Shown piece by piece: positions 1 to 8,600 of a stretch of 64,000 nt of DNA (positions within the stretch are counted from its first letter, which is position 1; each line of letters begins with the position of its first letter). Below the pieces are notes generated by a model, which ran no database searches, was not told where the DNA came from, and worked only from the letters and a program-made list of their open reading frames with translations. The translations under genes and the position numbers were made by a program. The stretch is from NCBI RefSeq assembly GCF_024806495.1, contig NZ_JANUFF010000006.1, positions 248,001-312,000 of the forward strand. Reading direction: 5' to 3'. This stretch comes from Chryseobacterium sp. JUb7. GTDB taxonomy: Bacteria; Bacteroidota; Bacteroidia; Flavobacteriales; Weeksellaceae.

Positions 1-445
1 TTACTTTAAAAAATTCTTTTTCCCAGCTTTTACAGATGTTCATGGAAAAATCATCTCCAATAATTCCGTTTTATTCTGTGTTTAATTGTGTTTCTGAGTG
101 AGTGTAAATTGTCGCTGAACTTGCATTCAACCAAACTTCAGGTTTATTGATGCATTGATCAACCGCTTGTTGAAGCACTTTTGTACTATTAATTCTTGAA
201 GAATAAATTTCCTTTTTATTTTTTTCTGTGTACCTGCAATCAACAGATTTTCCGGTTAAATTGATCAAAATATCTGAATTTTCGAGGAGGTTTTTCCATT
301 CACCTACTGTTTTTGAATCCCAATAAATTTCGTTTTTACGTTTTGGGCTTCTGGTTAAAATATAAACTTCGTTTCCTTTGTCTATGAAGTACTTTTCGAG
401 GTTTTTTCCGAGGAAGCCGGTTCCGGCGGCGATGATTATTTTCAT
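1..445 (-). pseudogene. TIGR01777-family NAD-dependent epimerase, in-frame stop, cut by window edge
   Basis: The reading frame starts at 445 with an extended-SDR nucleotide site, GTGFLG at residues 8-13. It then has LTGKSVDCRYTEKNKKEI and NASSATIY, which are hallmarks of the TIGR01777 (YfcH-like) family. A TAA at 71-73 ends it after 124 residues, yet the same frame continues on the far side as NGIIGDDFSMNICKSWEKEF, the expected next family block. The stop therefore replaces one codon, with no frameshift. It is either a real nonsense mutation or a base-call error. Family members are about 300 residues, so the rest lies left of the window. It is the last visible gene of the leftward run below the GbsR-type regulator. 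Function of the family is poorly known. Confidence 0.8.
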
Positions 446-490
446 TGGATTTTAATTAAGAATTGTTTGTTGAGATTTAGATCGTTGAGA

Positions 491-534
491 TGCTTCGACA
501 AGCTCAGCATGACATTGCGAATACTAACTGTTTT
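491..534. repeat. dispersed intergenic repeat, copy 1
   Basis: Holds TGCTTCGACAAGCTCAGCAT followed by GACATTGCGAATACTAACTGTTTT. The second half matches 1359-1391 at all but two positions. Similar words occur at 1896-1939 and in the gaps near 15.1, 32.3 and 59.97 kb. It lies in the gap between the epimerase and DUF2071 genes and has no coding potential. Confidence 0.75.
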
Positions 535-554
535 AAAAGCCTATAAACGACTTT

Positions 555-1280
555 TTACTTAATACTTTTTCCTTGGCTCTTAAGATATCTCTTCGTTTTC
601 ACTTCAATTTCAGAGCCTTCTGCAAGCATGACGGAAATTGGTTTTTGAAGATTTAAACATTCAAAATCATTTCCGTAAACAGTTTTAAAATCAATATTGA
701 GCTGATGATTTTTCACTAAATAATAATCCCATTTCGGATGGCAAACTTCGTACTCCGAGGTCGAGTTTCCCTTTTTTGTGAAACCGTAATAATGTTCTGT
801 GATAAACTCAAACTCGGAATTGGTTTCCATTTTTAAGGGTTCATTTTCTGCTGTGATTTCAATGGAATTCCATACTTTATCCTTCCAATAGTATTTTATT
901 AATAGTTCTTTGTCTTTTTCATGAATAATATTTTTCATCGGCATCGTTTTGTAATTTTCTTTGTAAATTGAATTGGCAACAAAACTCAATGCGGGTTTTG
1001 GAACGATTTCTTTTATAAAAACCACTCCTCTTTTCCATTCATTTCCTTCTTTTTTCTTCACGTAAAATCTAAGATTCACTTCCTCAAAATTTCGATGAAA
1101 GAGAATTGGAAATCCTAATAATTTTGTATTTAAAAACATAAATCCGACAAGGCTTACATAACACTTTCCTTGATAGAAATCGAGTTCTGTTCCTTTTGGA
1201 AGATATTTTTGTAAAATTTCAGGATTGATTTCGTAGTTGATGATGGCTAGTTTTCGCCATTCGGCTTTTAGGAAGTTCAT
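555..1280 (-). CDS. DUF2071 domain protein (YqjF-like)
   Basis: 241 residues, full length for DUF2071. The N-terminal block MNFLKAEWRKLAIINYEINP, the LPKGTELDFYQGKCYVSLVGFMF stretch and the NEVNLRFYV-like segment (here FEEVNLRFYV) with a following RGVVFIKEIVPK match the family, whose fold resembles acetoacetate decarboxylase. No enzymatic activity is established for this branch. It has no signal peptide or membrane segment, so it should be cytosolic. It sits in the same direction as SRPBCC and desaturase genes but is separated from each neighbour by 110-140 bp filled with dispersed repeats, so co-transcription is likely but not certain. Confidence 0.85.
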   Translation of the reverse strand: MNFLKAEWRKLAIINYEINPEILQKYLPKGTELDFYQGKCYVSLVGFMFLNTKLLGFPILFHRNFEEVNLRFYVKKKEGNEWKRGVVFIKEIVPKPALSFVANSIYKENYKTMPMKNIIHEKDKELLIKYYWKDKVWNSIEITAENEPLKMETNSEFEFITEHYYGFTKKGNSTSEYEVCHPKWDYYLVKNHQLNIDFKTVYGNDFECLNLQKPISVMLAEGSEIEVKTKRYLKSQGKSIK

Positions 1281-1330
1281 AATGTTGATTTTGGGTTGTT
1301 AGTTGATGGTTTTCAATATGAGAATGCTTT

Positions 1331-1391
1331 CCTTCGTCAAGCTCAGGATAAACTTTCAGCTCAGCATGACATGATGAATACTAACTGTTTT
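1331..1391. repeat. dispersed intergenic repeat, copy 2
   Basis: CCTTCGTCAAGCTCAGG, then a spacer, then GCTCAGCATGACAT and GAATACTAACTGTTTT. The first 40 bases match the reverse complement of 32305-32345 at about 33 of 40 positions, and the last 33 match copy 1 at 31 of 33. Directly after it are two CGCTCGC direct repeats (1394-1409). The upstream part of this gap also holds GTTAGTTGATGGTTTT, a word shared with the inverted repeat at 62.4 kb. Confidence 0.75.
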
Positions 1392-1418
1392 GACGCTCGC
1401 TTCGCTCGCGCTTTGTCT

Positions 1419-1877
1419 TTATTTTTTATTATTTTCTGCCGTAGTTTTAATTAATTTATTTCGTTCTAATAAGAATCTTTTCATATAATTTTTAAGAAAT
1501 ACGGCATTGAAAATTTTTCCGATAATTCCGAAAGGTGATTGAAAATCAAAAACATCTGTCATGATTGTGTTTTTACCTTCCTGTTTGAAAATATGCTGAT
1601 GCCTCATAGATTTAAAAGCCCCTTCTAACATCACATCTGTAAACCGATGAGGCTTTTGCATGCTGATAATTTTTGTTGTTAAAGTTTGGTATACCCCCAA
1701 ATGCTTAGCTTTCCAAGTCACTGTCTCGCCTGCCTCAATCAATCCGGAGGTTCTTCCGGCAATAGCTTTCTCATTGGTTTTTGATGTCGATTTCTGATGC
1801 AGGTCAATATCTCTTGCCAAATCGAAAACAACCTGAATATCTGCTTTTATTATAGTTTTTAAATGAATTGTTGCCAT
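1419..1877 (-). CDS. SRPBCC family protein
   Basis: 152 residues, the usual size of a START/SRPBCC (Bet v1-like) ligand-binding fold. Typical features are the first strand MATIHLKTIIKADIQVVFDL, the GETVTWKAKHLGVYQTLTTKI strand pair and the long C-terminal helix ending FLKNYMKRFLLERNKLIKTT. Members bind hydrophobic ligands; the ligand here cannot be read from sequence. It is cytosolic. It lies between the desaturase and DUF2071 genes. In other bacteria SRPBCC, TIGR01777 and DCC proteins often sit together, so the grouping is meaningful even though the pathway is unknown. Confidence 0.8.
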   Translation of the reverse strand: MATIHLKTIIKADIQVVFDLARDIDLHQKSTSKTNEKAIAGRTSGLIEAGETVTWKAKHLGVYQTLTTKIISMQKPHRFTDVMLEGAFKSMRHQHIFKQEGKNTIMTDVFDFQSPFGIIGKIFNAVFLKNYMKRFLLERNKLIKTTAENNKK

Positions 1878-1895
1878 TTTTTATTTTTTTATAAA

Positions 1896-1939
1896 GATGC
1901 TTCGACAGGTTCAGCATGACATTTCTAAAACTAACTTTT
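1896..1939. repeat. dispersed intergenic repeat, copy 3
   Basis: GATGCTTCGACAGGTTCAGC, then ATGACATTTCTAAAACTAACTTTT, a diverged copy of 491-534. It fills the 75-bp gap between the SRPBCC and desaturase genes. Confidence 0.7.
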
Positions 1940-1952
1940 AATCAAGCCTTAT

Positions 1953-2735
1953 TTAAAATGTTTGCTTTTTATCAAGTTCCGGTAAAATTTCGTCAATTCT
2001 TTTTGCGAGTTTTGGAAGCTTTATGGTAGGAACGGCCGGAAAAAGATGATGCTCCATATGATAAAACATACTGAATGTCAGTTTATTTTTCCAAAATCCA
2101 CGTTGAGTTCTTGCGATATCCGGATTTTCGTGTGTGTCGTGATGAACTGTCCAAACGGCGAAAAATGCCATTAAAAACTCTCCAAAAAACATTACTGAAA
2201 TGTGATATATTAAAAAATGAATTTGAAAATAAAAAGCGGTAAAAATCATTATGAAAATTGAAATCAATTCTAACATCATGTTCTTCTTATAATTTTTATT
2301 CGCTCGTCTGAAAGTGATCCAATGAATGAGAAACATATGTTTTGGGCCGTATAAAATTGCTTCATACCATTTCATTGAGGCAGATTTCCCTTCGTAATCT
2401 TCTTCTGAAAGACAGAATTTATGATGTCGGATATGATTAAACTTTACTGCATGAATAGAAGTCATCATCGAGATGCTGTTGAGATACAAAGACAGCCAAG
2501 TCAGAAATTTACCTGTTCCCAATGAATTGTGAAAGCCATTATGAACCTGCCTGAGAGCCGTCAGAAAATAGAATCCCGAAAACGGAAGAGCTGCCCAATA
2601 ATAGCCTTTGTATGCCAAAAGCAAAGAAATGATCAACCATGGTAAGCTGATGTTATTTCCAATCAACATTTCTTTAACAGAAAGTTTTTTAAGATCTTTC
2701 CATTCTACTTTTCTTATTAATTCCAGATGATCCAT
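1953..2735 (-). CDS. membrane fatty acid desaturase family protein
   Basis: 260 residues with histidine clusters of the membrane di-iron desaturase superfamily: HNGFH at 65-69, HIRHH at 101-105, HHDTH at 198-202 and HMEHH at 226-230 (HMEHHLFP being characteristic). Hydrophobic stretches near 30-60, 78-95 and 150-197 place it in the inner membrane. It should insert a double bond or oxygen into a lipid acyl chain or carotenoid-like substrate; which one is not evident. The stop of the upstream DCC gene is only 11 bp away, so the two are almost certainly co-transcribed. Confidence 0.85.
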   Translation of the reverse strand: MDHLELIRKVEWKDLKKLSVKEMLIGNNISLPWLIISLLLAYKGYYWAALPFSGFYFLTALRQVHNGFHNSLGTGKFLTWLSLYLNSISMMTSIHAVKFNHIRHHKFCLSEEDYEGKSASMKWYEAILYGPKHMFLIHWITFRRANKNYKKNMMLELISIFIMIFTAFYFQIHFLIYHISVMFFGEFLMAFFAVWTVHHDTHENPDIARTQRGFWKNKLTFSMFYHMEHHLFPAVPTIKLPKLAKRIDEILPELDKKQTF

Positions 2736-2746
2736 TTTCTGTGTTT

Positions 2747-3559
2747 TTAAAAATTAAACGAAATAATTATTATTAAAGCTGTTATTCTGAAAAGTATCCA
2801 TGAGAGTGTTGGAAGGAAATTTAATTTTAAGATTTTACACCTTCTCCAATGCTCTAAAAGCATTATTAAAATTACAATCCCAAAGTAAATAAGATTAAAA
2901 ACAGCAGGTACATTGAGAAATAAAGCTGGAAGTAAAAGTAAAGTTCCTATCAAAGAAACAGTCATCATATTTCCGAGATAATCCCAGATTTTAGTTTTTA
3001 AATATTTTTTTAAAAATATGGTCTGCCAAAAAATCTGTCCTAAACAAACCAGTAATTCCCGAAAATAATTCTGACTAAAATTCAATCCTAATTTGGTTGA
3101 AAAAACACTTAAAACAGAAGCTGAAAAAAATACAACAAAAGTGATATAAGCAATTCTGTATTTTAAATTGAAGTCGGGGATACATGATTTTTCAGGAATA
3201 TCTTTTGCTGATGGAATGATCTGTTTTCTGTTATATGAAACAAATGAATACAATTTTTTGAAAAACCAGTGTAAAGACCTTTTCCTGGCTATTTTTTCTA
3301 ATAATGGAAACGAATTTCCGATAATCAAAAGTAAACTATCTAACCCGTAGATCACTTGATTATTTTCATGATCAACTAAAGCAATTTCGTTTTTTGCACG
3401 GTTAAAATCGATTAACTCCTTATTCCTGAAAGTTAAGTCCGTAAAAGCTTCTCTCCCCTGTCCATCAAGCATTCCAGATTTTACAAATGCTTTTGAATAG
3501 ATGTTGCACATCGGGCATTCATTGTCGTAGATCAAGGTGTGATTTTTGAGTGTTTTCAT
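2747..3559 (-). CDS. DCC-type thiol-disulfide oxidoreductase domain protein with membrane C-terminus
   Basis: 270 residues. The N-terminal half has the DUF393/DCC signature YDNECPMCNIYSKAF with a CxxC pair at C15 and C18, then the ALVDHENNQVIYGLDSLLLI block usual for this family. The C-terminal half (about 130-270) is a set of hydrophobic segments predicted to span the inner membrane, absent from the short single-domain members. The redox partner is unknown. Directly upstream of the desaturase with an 11-bp gap, which suggests work on the same membrane process. Confidence 0.8.
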   Translation of the reverse strand: MKTLKNHTLIYDNECPMCNIYSKAFVKSGMLDGQGREAFTDLTFRNKELIDFNRAKNEIALVDHENNQVIYGLDSLLLIIGNSFPLLEKIARKRSLHWFFKKLYSFVSYNRKQIIPSAKDIPEKSCIPDFNLKYRIAYITFVVFFSASVLSVFSTKLGLNFSQNYFRELLVCLGQIFWQTIFLKKYLKTKIWDYLGNMMTVSLIGTLLLLPALFLNVPAVFNLIYFGIVILIMLLEHWRRCKILKLNFLPTLSWILFRITALIIIISFNF

Positions 3560-3590
3560 TGTAATAAATTTTAATTAACATCTATGAATT

Positions 3591-3974
3591 CTATAATTTC
3601 ACGGTATAATCATTCGATTTTTCTTTACAATAAAAAAGATAGGCTATTGCTAGAAAAGGACTGTAAATCACTCCTAAATAAGTAATAAAAAACAGGAAAT
3701 CTATCGATATACCGAAAAAATACAGAAGAAAAATTAACCAAATGGGCAAAATCATTATTCCATATATTTTAAAAAATAAATCGCTCCAAAAACCCAGGGT
3801 TAATCTTATTAAATAACTTATTAGTTGAGTTCCTCCAACCACGAAATAAAATAGAAATAAGCTGCTAAAAAATTCGCTGTTCATAAAGCTATAAATCACT
3901 CCGGATATAATGTATCCAATAAAAAATAAAAGTTGGAAATAATAATCGATTTTTAAAAAAGTTTTCATGGTCAT
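3591..3974 (-). CDS. small multi-pass membrane protein, unknown function
   Basis: 127 residues, nearly all hydrophobic, with about four predicted transmembrane segments (near 11-28, 35-55, 66-90, 92-117). I recognise no family. It lies 31 bp upstream of the DCC gene and 72 bp below the next small membrane gene, all leftward, so it probably belongs to the same transcript. There is no signal peptide separate from the first membrane helix. Confidence 0.7.
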   Translation of the reverse strand: MTMKTFLKIDYYFQLLFFIGYIISGVIYSFMNSEFFSSLFLFYFVVGGTQLISYLIRLTLGFWSDLFFKIYGIMILPIWLIFLLYFFGISIDFLFFITYLGVIYSPFLAIAYLFYCKEKSNDYTVKL

Positions 3975-4046
3975 TAATTTTAAAGATTCAAAAAATCTCC
4001 TCTTGTCCGTTTATTCTGTAATTTGAAAGTGAAATACATCCAAATT

Positions 4047-4448
4047 TTAAAGATCAGTGTTTTCATTTTGAATTTGTTTTTCTTTGTTGATTGAGTGTTT
4101 ACGCCCTTTTAAGAAAAGTAAAAGATTTAAAAGCATCATCACTCCCAGATAAATAGAAAATCCTCCGATTTTCTTGCTTAAAGCCACAACCAGTCTTTCA
4201 ACAGTTTCGATTTGGAAAAACTCTATAATACACAAGGCAAAACCTATATTTAAGAGATAGAAACCTATTTTAAAAAGTGAATTTGTGGCCATTGCAATAT
4301 CTTCTTTCTGATGAAAAATATCAATCATAAAAGTTTTTGAGTTTTTGAAAAGAAATTGAGACACCAATATGGTAAGTGTGATCACAATAGGTAAGTAAAT
4401 CATGTACGCTGAGAAATTGTACGTTTGGGTAAGGATCGTTGCAGTCAT
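4047..4448 (-). CDS. small multi-pass membrane protein, unknown function
   Basis: 133 residues with predicted membrane segments near 15-32, 55-75 and 95-113, and a charged lysine-rich tail (GRKHSINKEKQIQNENTDL). It resembles its upstream neighbour at 4456-4800 in layout: both carry a membrane segment, a short polar loop ending in a helix of the type SLFKIGFYLLNIGFA or RILLGSYYLVNLGYI, and two more segments. The two may be diverged paralogues acting together. The gap to the neighbour is 7 bp. Confidence 0.75.
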   Translation of the reverse strand: MTATILTQTYNFSAYMIYLPIVITLTILVSQFLFKNSKTFMIDIFHQKEDIAMATNSLFKIGFYLLNIGFALCIIEFFQIETVERLVVALSKKIGGFSIYLGVMMLLNLLLFLKGRKHSINKEKQIQNENTDL

Positions 4449-4455
4449 AATAGTT

Positions 4456-4800
4456 TTATTTTAATGTTAATTTTTTTCTTAAAATATAAAGCATGAGAAT
4501 ATTTGTAAAATGTAAAAAACAAAGAATCAAAATGATATAGCCGATACGGGTAAAAACGGTAGTCAGCAATACATTCAAATTCGTTATTTCTCCCCAGGAA
4601 CTTAAGCTAATGGCAATGTAACCGAGATTGACCAAATAATAACTTCCTAAAAGGATTCTGTTCACTGTTAAGCAAAAATCTTTGTCCTTGATCAGATATT
4701 CCAGATACACTTTTCCTGAATTAAAGCATCTCCTCCCCACATCTACTATAATGTATGAGCTGATAGCAAGGAAAAGCACATATGAAATTATATTGAACAT
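4456..4800 (-). CDS. small multi-pass membrane protein, unknown function
   Basis: 114 residues with about three membrane segments (2-20, 49-67, 77-107). It is the first gene of the leftward operon and starts 17 bp from a palindrome that recurs in front of the regulator gene, so control by that regulator is likely. The middle helix RILLGSYYLVNLGYIAISL parallels the one in the next gene. No family recognised. Confidence 0.75.
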   Translation of the reverse strand: MFNIISYVLFLAISSYIIVDVGRRCFNSGKVYLEYLIKDKDFCLTVNRILLGSYYLVNLGYIAISLSSWGEITNLNVLLTTVFTRIGYIILILCFLHFTNILMLYILRKKLTLK

Positions 4801-4816
4801 TTTATAAATATTATAT

Positions 4817-4834
4817 TTTCAGTAATTTTTGAAA
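4817..4834. promoter_or_regulatory. probable operator of the GbsR/MarR-type regulator, site 1
   Basis: TTTCAGTAATTTTTGAAA, an 18-bp imperfect palindrome with TTTCA/TGAAA ends. It differs at one position from the site at 5420-5437 in front of the regulator gene itself. It lies 17-34 bp upstream of the first membrane-protein start codon, where a repressor would block RNA polymerase. Confidence 0.6.
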
Positions 4835-4844
4835 GTTCATTCGA

Positions 4845-4875
4845 AATAAAAAAGGATTTTGAAGTCCTTTTTATT
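4845..4875 (-). terminator. hairpin after the regulator gene
   Basis: Arms AATAAAAAAGGA and TCCTTTTTATT around a 9-base loop. The right arm contains the stop codon of the regulator. On the minus strand the stem is followed by a T-rich run, so it can separate the regulator transcript from the membrane operon. Confidence 0.6.
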
Positions 4876-5374
4876 TTAACAAGTTGGTAATTTTTCCTAC
4901 CAGCCAGTGATCATCACTTTTTATCGCCAGATCCATGATATTATTGATTTTTCCTGTTACAGAACTAAAATCTTCCATTAATCTGATAAATTCCTTAGCC
5001 CCTTCAGCATCTTTATCTTCAATATTTTTAAGCTCTTCTAAAAAGGCTATAACAGGTTCTATTTCTCTTTTTCTACGCTCTTTTGTAATCTGTTTGAACA
5101 GATACCAGACATCTTTTTCCGCTACAAAATATTCTTTTCTTTCGCCTTTTACAAATTCTTTTCTTACAATTCCCCAATCTATTAAGGCTCTGAGATTCAT
5201 ATTGGCATTTCCTCTCGAGATTTCCAATTGCTCCATTACCTCATCTGTAGAAAGCGCTTTTCCACTCGCCAAAAGTAAAGCATGAACCTGTGCCATTGTA
5301 CGGTTTATCCCCCAATTGGTTGCAAATGTACCCCAGGTCTGAATGTATTTTTCTTTAGCTTCTGAAAGTTGCAT
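4871..5374 (-). CDS. GbsR/MarR family transcriptional regulator
   Basis: 167 residues of the GbsR type: a winged helix at about 30-90 (TMAQVHALLLASGKALSTDE, then VMEQLEISRGNANMNLRALI, GIVRKEFVKGERKEYFVAEK) and a helical C-terminal half. Members respond to small molecules and often control membrane or osmolyte genes. The conserved ISRGNANMNLR recognition helix is intact. It precedes the membrane and desaturase operon in the same direction with a hairpin between, and near-identical palindromes lie before both units, so it probably controls itself and the operon. Confidence 0.85.
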   Translation of the reverse strand: MQLSEAKEKYIQTWGTFATNWGINRTMAQVHALLLASGKALSTDEVMEQLEISRGNANMNLRALIDWGIVRKEFVKGERKEYFVAEKDVWYLFKQITKERRKREIEPVIAFLEELKNIEDKDAEGAKEFIRLMEDFSSVTGKINNIMDLAIKSDDHWLVGKITNLLK

Positions 5375-5419
5375 ATCGTTTATCTTTTCTGATATAAATG
5401 TAATTATAATTTTCGAACT

Positions 5420-5437
5420 TTCAATAATTTTTGAAAA
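5420..5437. promoter_or_regulatory. probable operator of the GbsR/MarR-type regulator, site 2
   Basis: TTTCAATAATTTTTGAAA, an 18-bp palindrome with TTTCAA/TTGAAA arms. It lies 46-63 bp upstream of the regulator start codon and matches 4817-4834 at 17 of 18 positions. Confidence 0.6.
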
Positions 5438-5558
5438 TTAATTTTATTTTTTAATGATGTTAGCGGAAAACACAATGTTGGAGATATTTTAGCTGTAATT
5501 TTTGACACTTATCACCTCCCTCTTCCAACCTATCTCCAACTTTTAACTTTAAAAATAA

Positions 5559-5593
5559 AAAAATCCCTGCTCAAAACTGATACAGGGATTTTT
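5559..5593 (-). terminator. terminator of the macroglobulin operon
   Basis: Perfect 11-bp arms AAAAATCCCTG and CAGGGATTTTT with a 13-base loop, 32 bp below the stop codon of the macroglobulin gene. On the minus strand it ends in a run of T. Confidence 0.85.
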
Positions 5594-5624
5594 AGATATA
5601 TATTGACGTTTATTAGTTTATAAA

Positions 5625-8600
5625 TTATGGCTCAATGGCAGCAGTAATTCCCTGATTCCAATATTTGGCCTCCGGCATGTAATATAAATAGACATTACTC
5701 GATTTTCCGGTGTATTCTCCTGCAAATTCTACTTTCAGATCCAGATTGATCACTTTCGTCTCATTGGCATCAAAATGTTCCCAATATAAAACCAGATAAT
5801 TATCAAAAATTTCATAGTAGGAAATCTGCTTTTTATCAAGTAAATCTTTTAGTAAAGCATTTTGTAGGCTCAACCCCGCAGGAATTCCAATCTTTGCTGT
5901 TGCCATCGGCAGTTGACCGTTGATTCTATTCTTGATCGTAACGGTCAGTCTGTTGGTTTCTCCTACTTTCGAAGTTCCGGAATTTAACTTGGTTTCCATG
6001 ATTAAAGGAATATCAGCACTTTTTGGGACCTGTAAAGTGAAATACTGATAATCCAGTTTATAAGGAAGTCCTTTGCCTGTCGGGTAATTTACGGTAACAT
6101 TGTTGTATCCTGTTTTAAAAGCAGATGCGAAAGAATTATTGGGTGTAATTTCCGATCCGTTCACCCTGATCAACGGCTTAGTATTACCATAAAGCTTTTC
6201 ATTTTTCGCAAAAAACTCAGCTAAAGTTTCTAAAGCTAAAGAAGTTGCCTGTGTAGATCCGAATCCATAATAACCGTTATAGTTAATTAATTCATCTGCC
6301 ACTTCAGCAATTTTTAACTGATTGATTTTTTCATCTTTCTGTAATGCCATCATATACAGCGATAGGGTTTCTGAATCGGCCGAAATTCCTTTTGAGCCGG
6401 TAAAAGTGGTTTTTATTTTTACCGTTTTATTCTGATACTGAAGATTCAGAAAATCCATCAATGTTTCATATTCTTTATGCTTTCCGAGATATAGAGATGT
6501 ATTGGCCATTAATGCAAGTTGATAAGAATCTCTTGTTGCAAGGGATTTTTTCAGGTTTATCTGATAGACTTCTTCCAATCCGGTCTTTAATCCTATTTTA
6601 GATAAAGCGTACAGTACATACATATTTCTTGACCATGCATAATCTGAATAAGGAGCTGTCATTTCATAATTTCTTCTTACTTCAAAAGTTCCGTTCGTAT
6701 TTTTCTTTGACATAATAAAAGAAGTCAGATTCTGGATCAGTTTTGAATCTATATTCACATATTTTTTAAGATCCCGAAACTCCAGCAAAGCAAATGCAGA
6801 CAACGCCACGTCAGACTCTGATGATCCAAAATAAGAAAATCCACCGTCTCTGTTTTTATAACTCAGCATTTTATGATACCCTTTTTTCAAATTTCTAACA
6901 ACCAGGCTTTCTGTTTCGGGAGTTATTTTTTTTACAGATTTCAGATAATCCAGAATGAAAATATTAGGATAAACTGTTGACGAAAGCTGTTCAAAACACC
7001 CATGAGGTTCTTTTTTCAGCCGTTCGATATCTTCAAACATCTGTAAAGCCGGGTTTTCGTAAACATAATAGGACGAGAATAAACTTCCGTTGATAAATTC
7101 CGGAATATTGATTTTTAAGCTGTCCGACCGGTTATTGATTATCGAATAATAATGAGGAAACCCTTTTTCTTCAACAGCAAAAGGAAGGATCATTGTTTCT
7201 CTGAAATCCCCAGACCTTACCGTAAACTGGATATTAGAATTTATTATTTTATCTGTCTTCAACGTCACAAACAGTCTTCCGGATTCCAAAGGTTTCAACG
7301 TGATGCTGCTATCCTGTTTCATTACTTTCACATGATTGGGAACGATGATATTCAGTTCCATTTTTTTCGTTTCCGAAGCATTATTTTTAATGACTACAGG
7401 AATGGTCATCTTATCAGTGCGGGTAAGATATTGGGGAATTTTAGCATCAACAGAAATAAGACTTTGAGCAGCATAAGTCGTTTCATCTCTTCCGATCAGC
7501 CCTGAAGAAGAAATTCCCTCGGTTATAATCCTGAAAGCAGAATTGGCATCAGAATTATAAAATTCAACCTTGGCTTTTCCGTTTTTATCAGTTTCCACAA
7601 CAGGATTCCAATATAAAGTTTCTCTGTAATCGTGGCGATAAGAAGTATTGGTTGTCTCATATACCGGATAATAGAAATTTCGGTTGTACGAATAGGTATT
7701 CAGACTATCACTGGGAATCGATAATGTAGCATAATACGATTTGGGGGTAATATTGATTTTAATTTTTGACCTATTGTTTTTAAAAGAAGTAATCACTACA
7801 ACTCCATTTGCTCCACGGCTTCCATAAACAGAGGTTGCTGCTGCATCTTTTAATACTGTAATACTGTTGATATCATTAGGATTAATAACTGTTTTAATAT
7901 TTTCTACCGGAACACCATCCACAATATACAGAGGAGTCTTATTTGAAATCGAAGCACTTCCTCTGATCTGAACATTGAGATAACCGCTGCCGGGATGACC
8001 TGCAGGGCTAATTTCAATTCCGGCTACTTTCCCATTTAAAACCGAGCTCATATTTGAGTTTTGAAATTCATTTGACATCGTAACCGAAGAAGCCGTTGAT
8101 TTCATCTTTGTAGAATGGCTAGAGTAACCTAGCACCACAACCTCTTCAATGTTTCTCGATCCTGAACTGTCACTGATACTGTTATTTGGTCTTCTCAGTC
8201 TTGAGGTATTAAGACGGTTTTCGCTTACATTTTTTTTACTTTCCGGCTCTTCTGCCTTTTTATTCGCCTCTTCCTTCAATATTATTTTTCCTGATTCTTT
8301 TAAAGCTTCTTTTACGATTTCTTCAACATCGACATGATTGGGAGATTTTTTTGACAGTGGATTTACAGCCATTTTGTAGGACAGAATTCTGATTTTAATA
8401 TCCTGTTTAGGCTGGAAAGATTTTGCAATCAGCTGATATGAGCTGTTACCCTGAAGATCAGAAAAATAAAAAGTTCCGTCCTCTGAAGTCACCTGCTTCA
8501 AAATCATTGAGCTGGCAATCAGATATACCTCAGCTTTTACAGGATTTTTGTTTTCGTCTTCTACCATACCGTAGATCGGATTCTTTTTCTCAGGCAGGTA

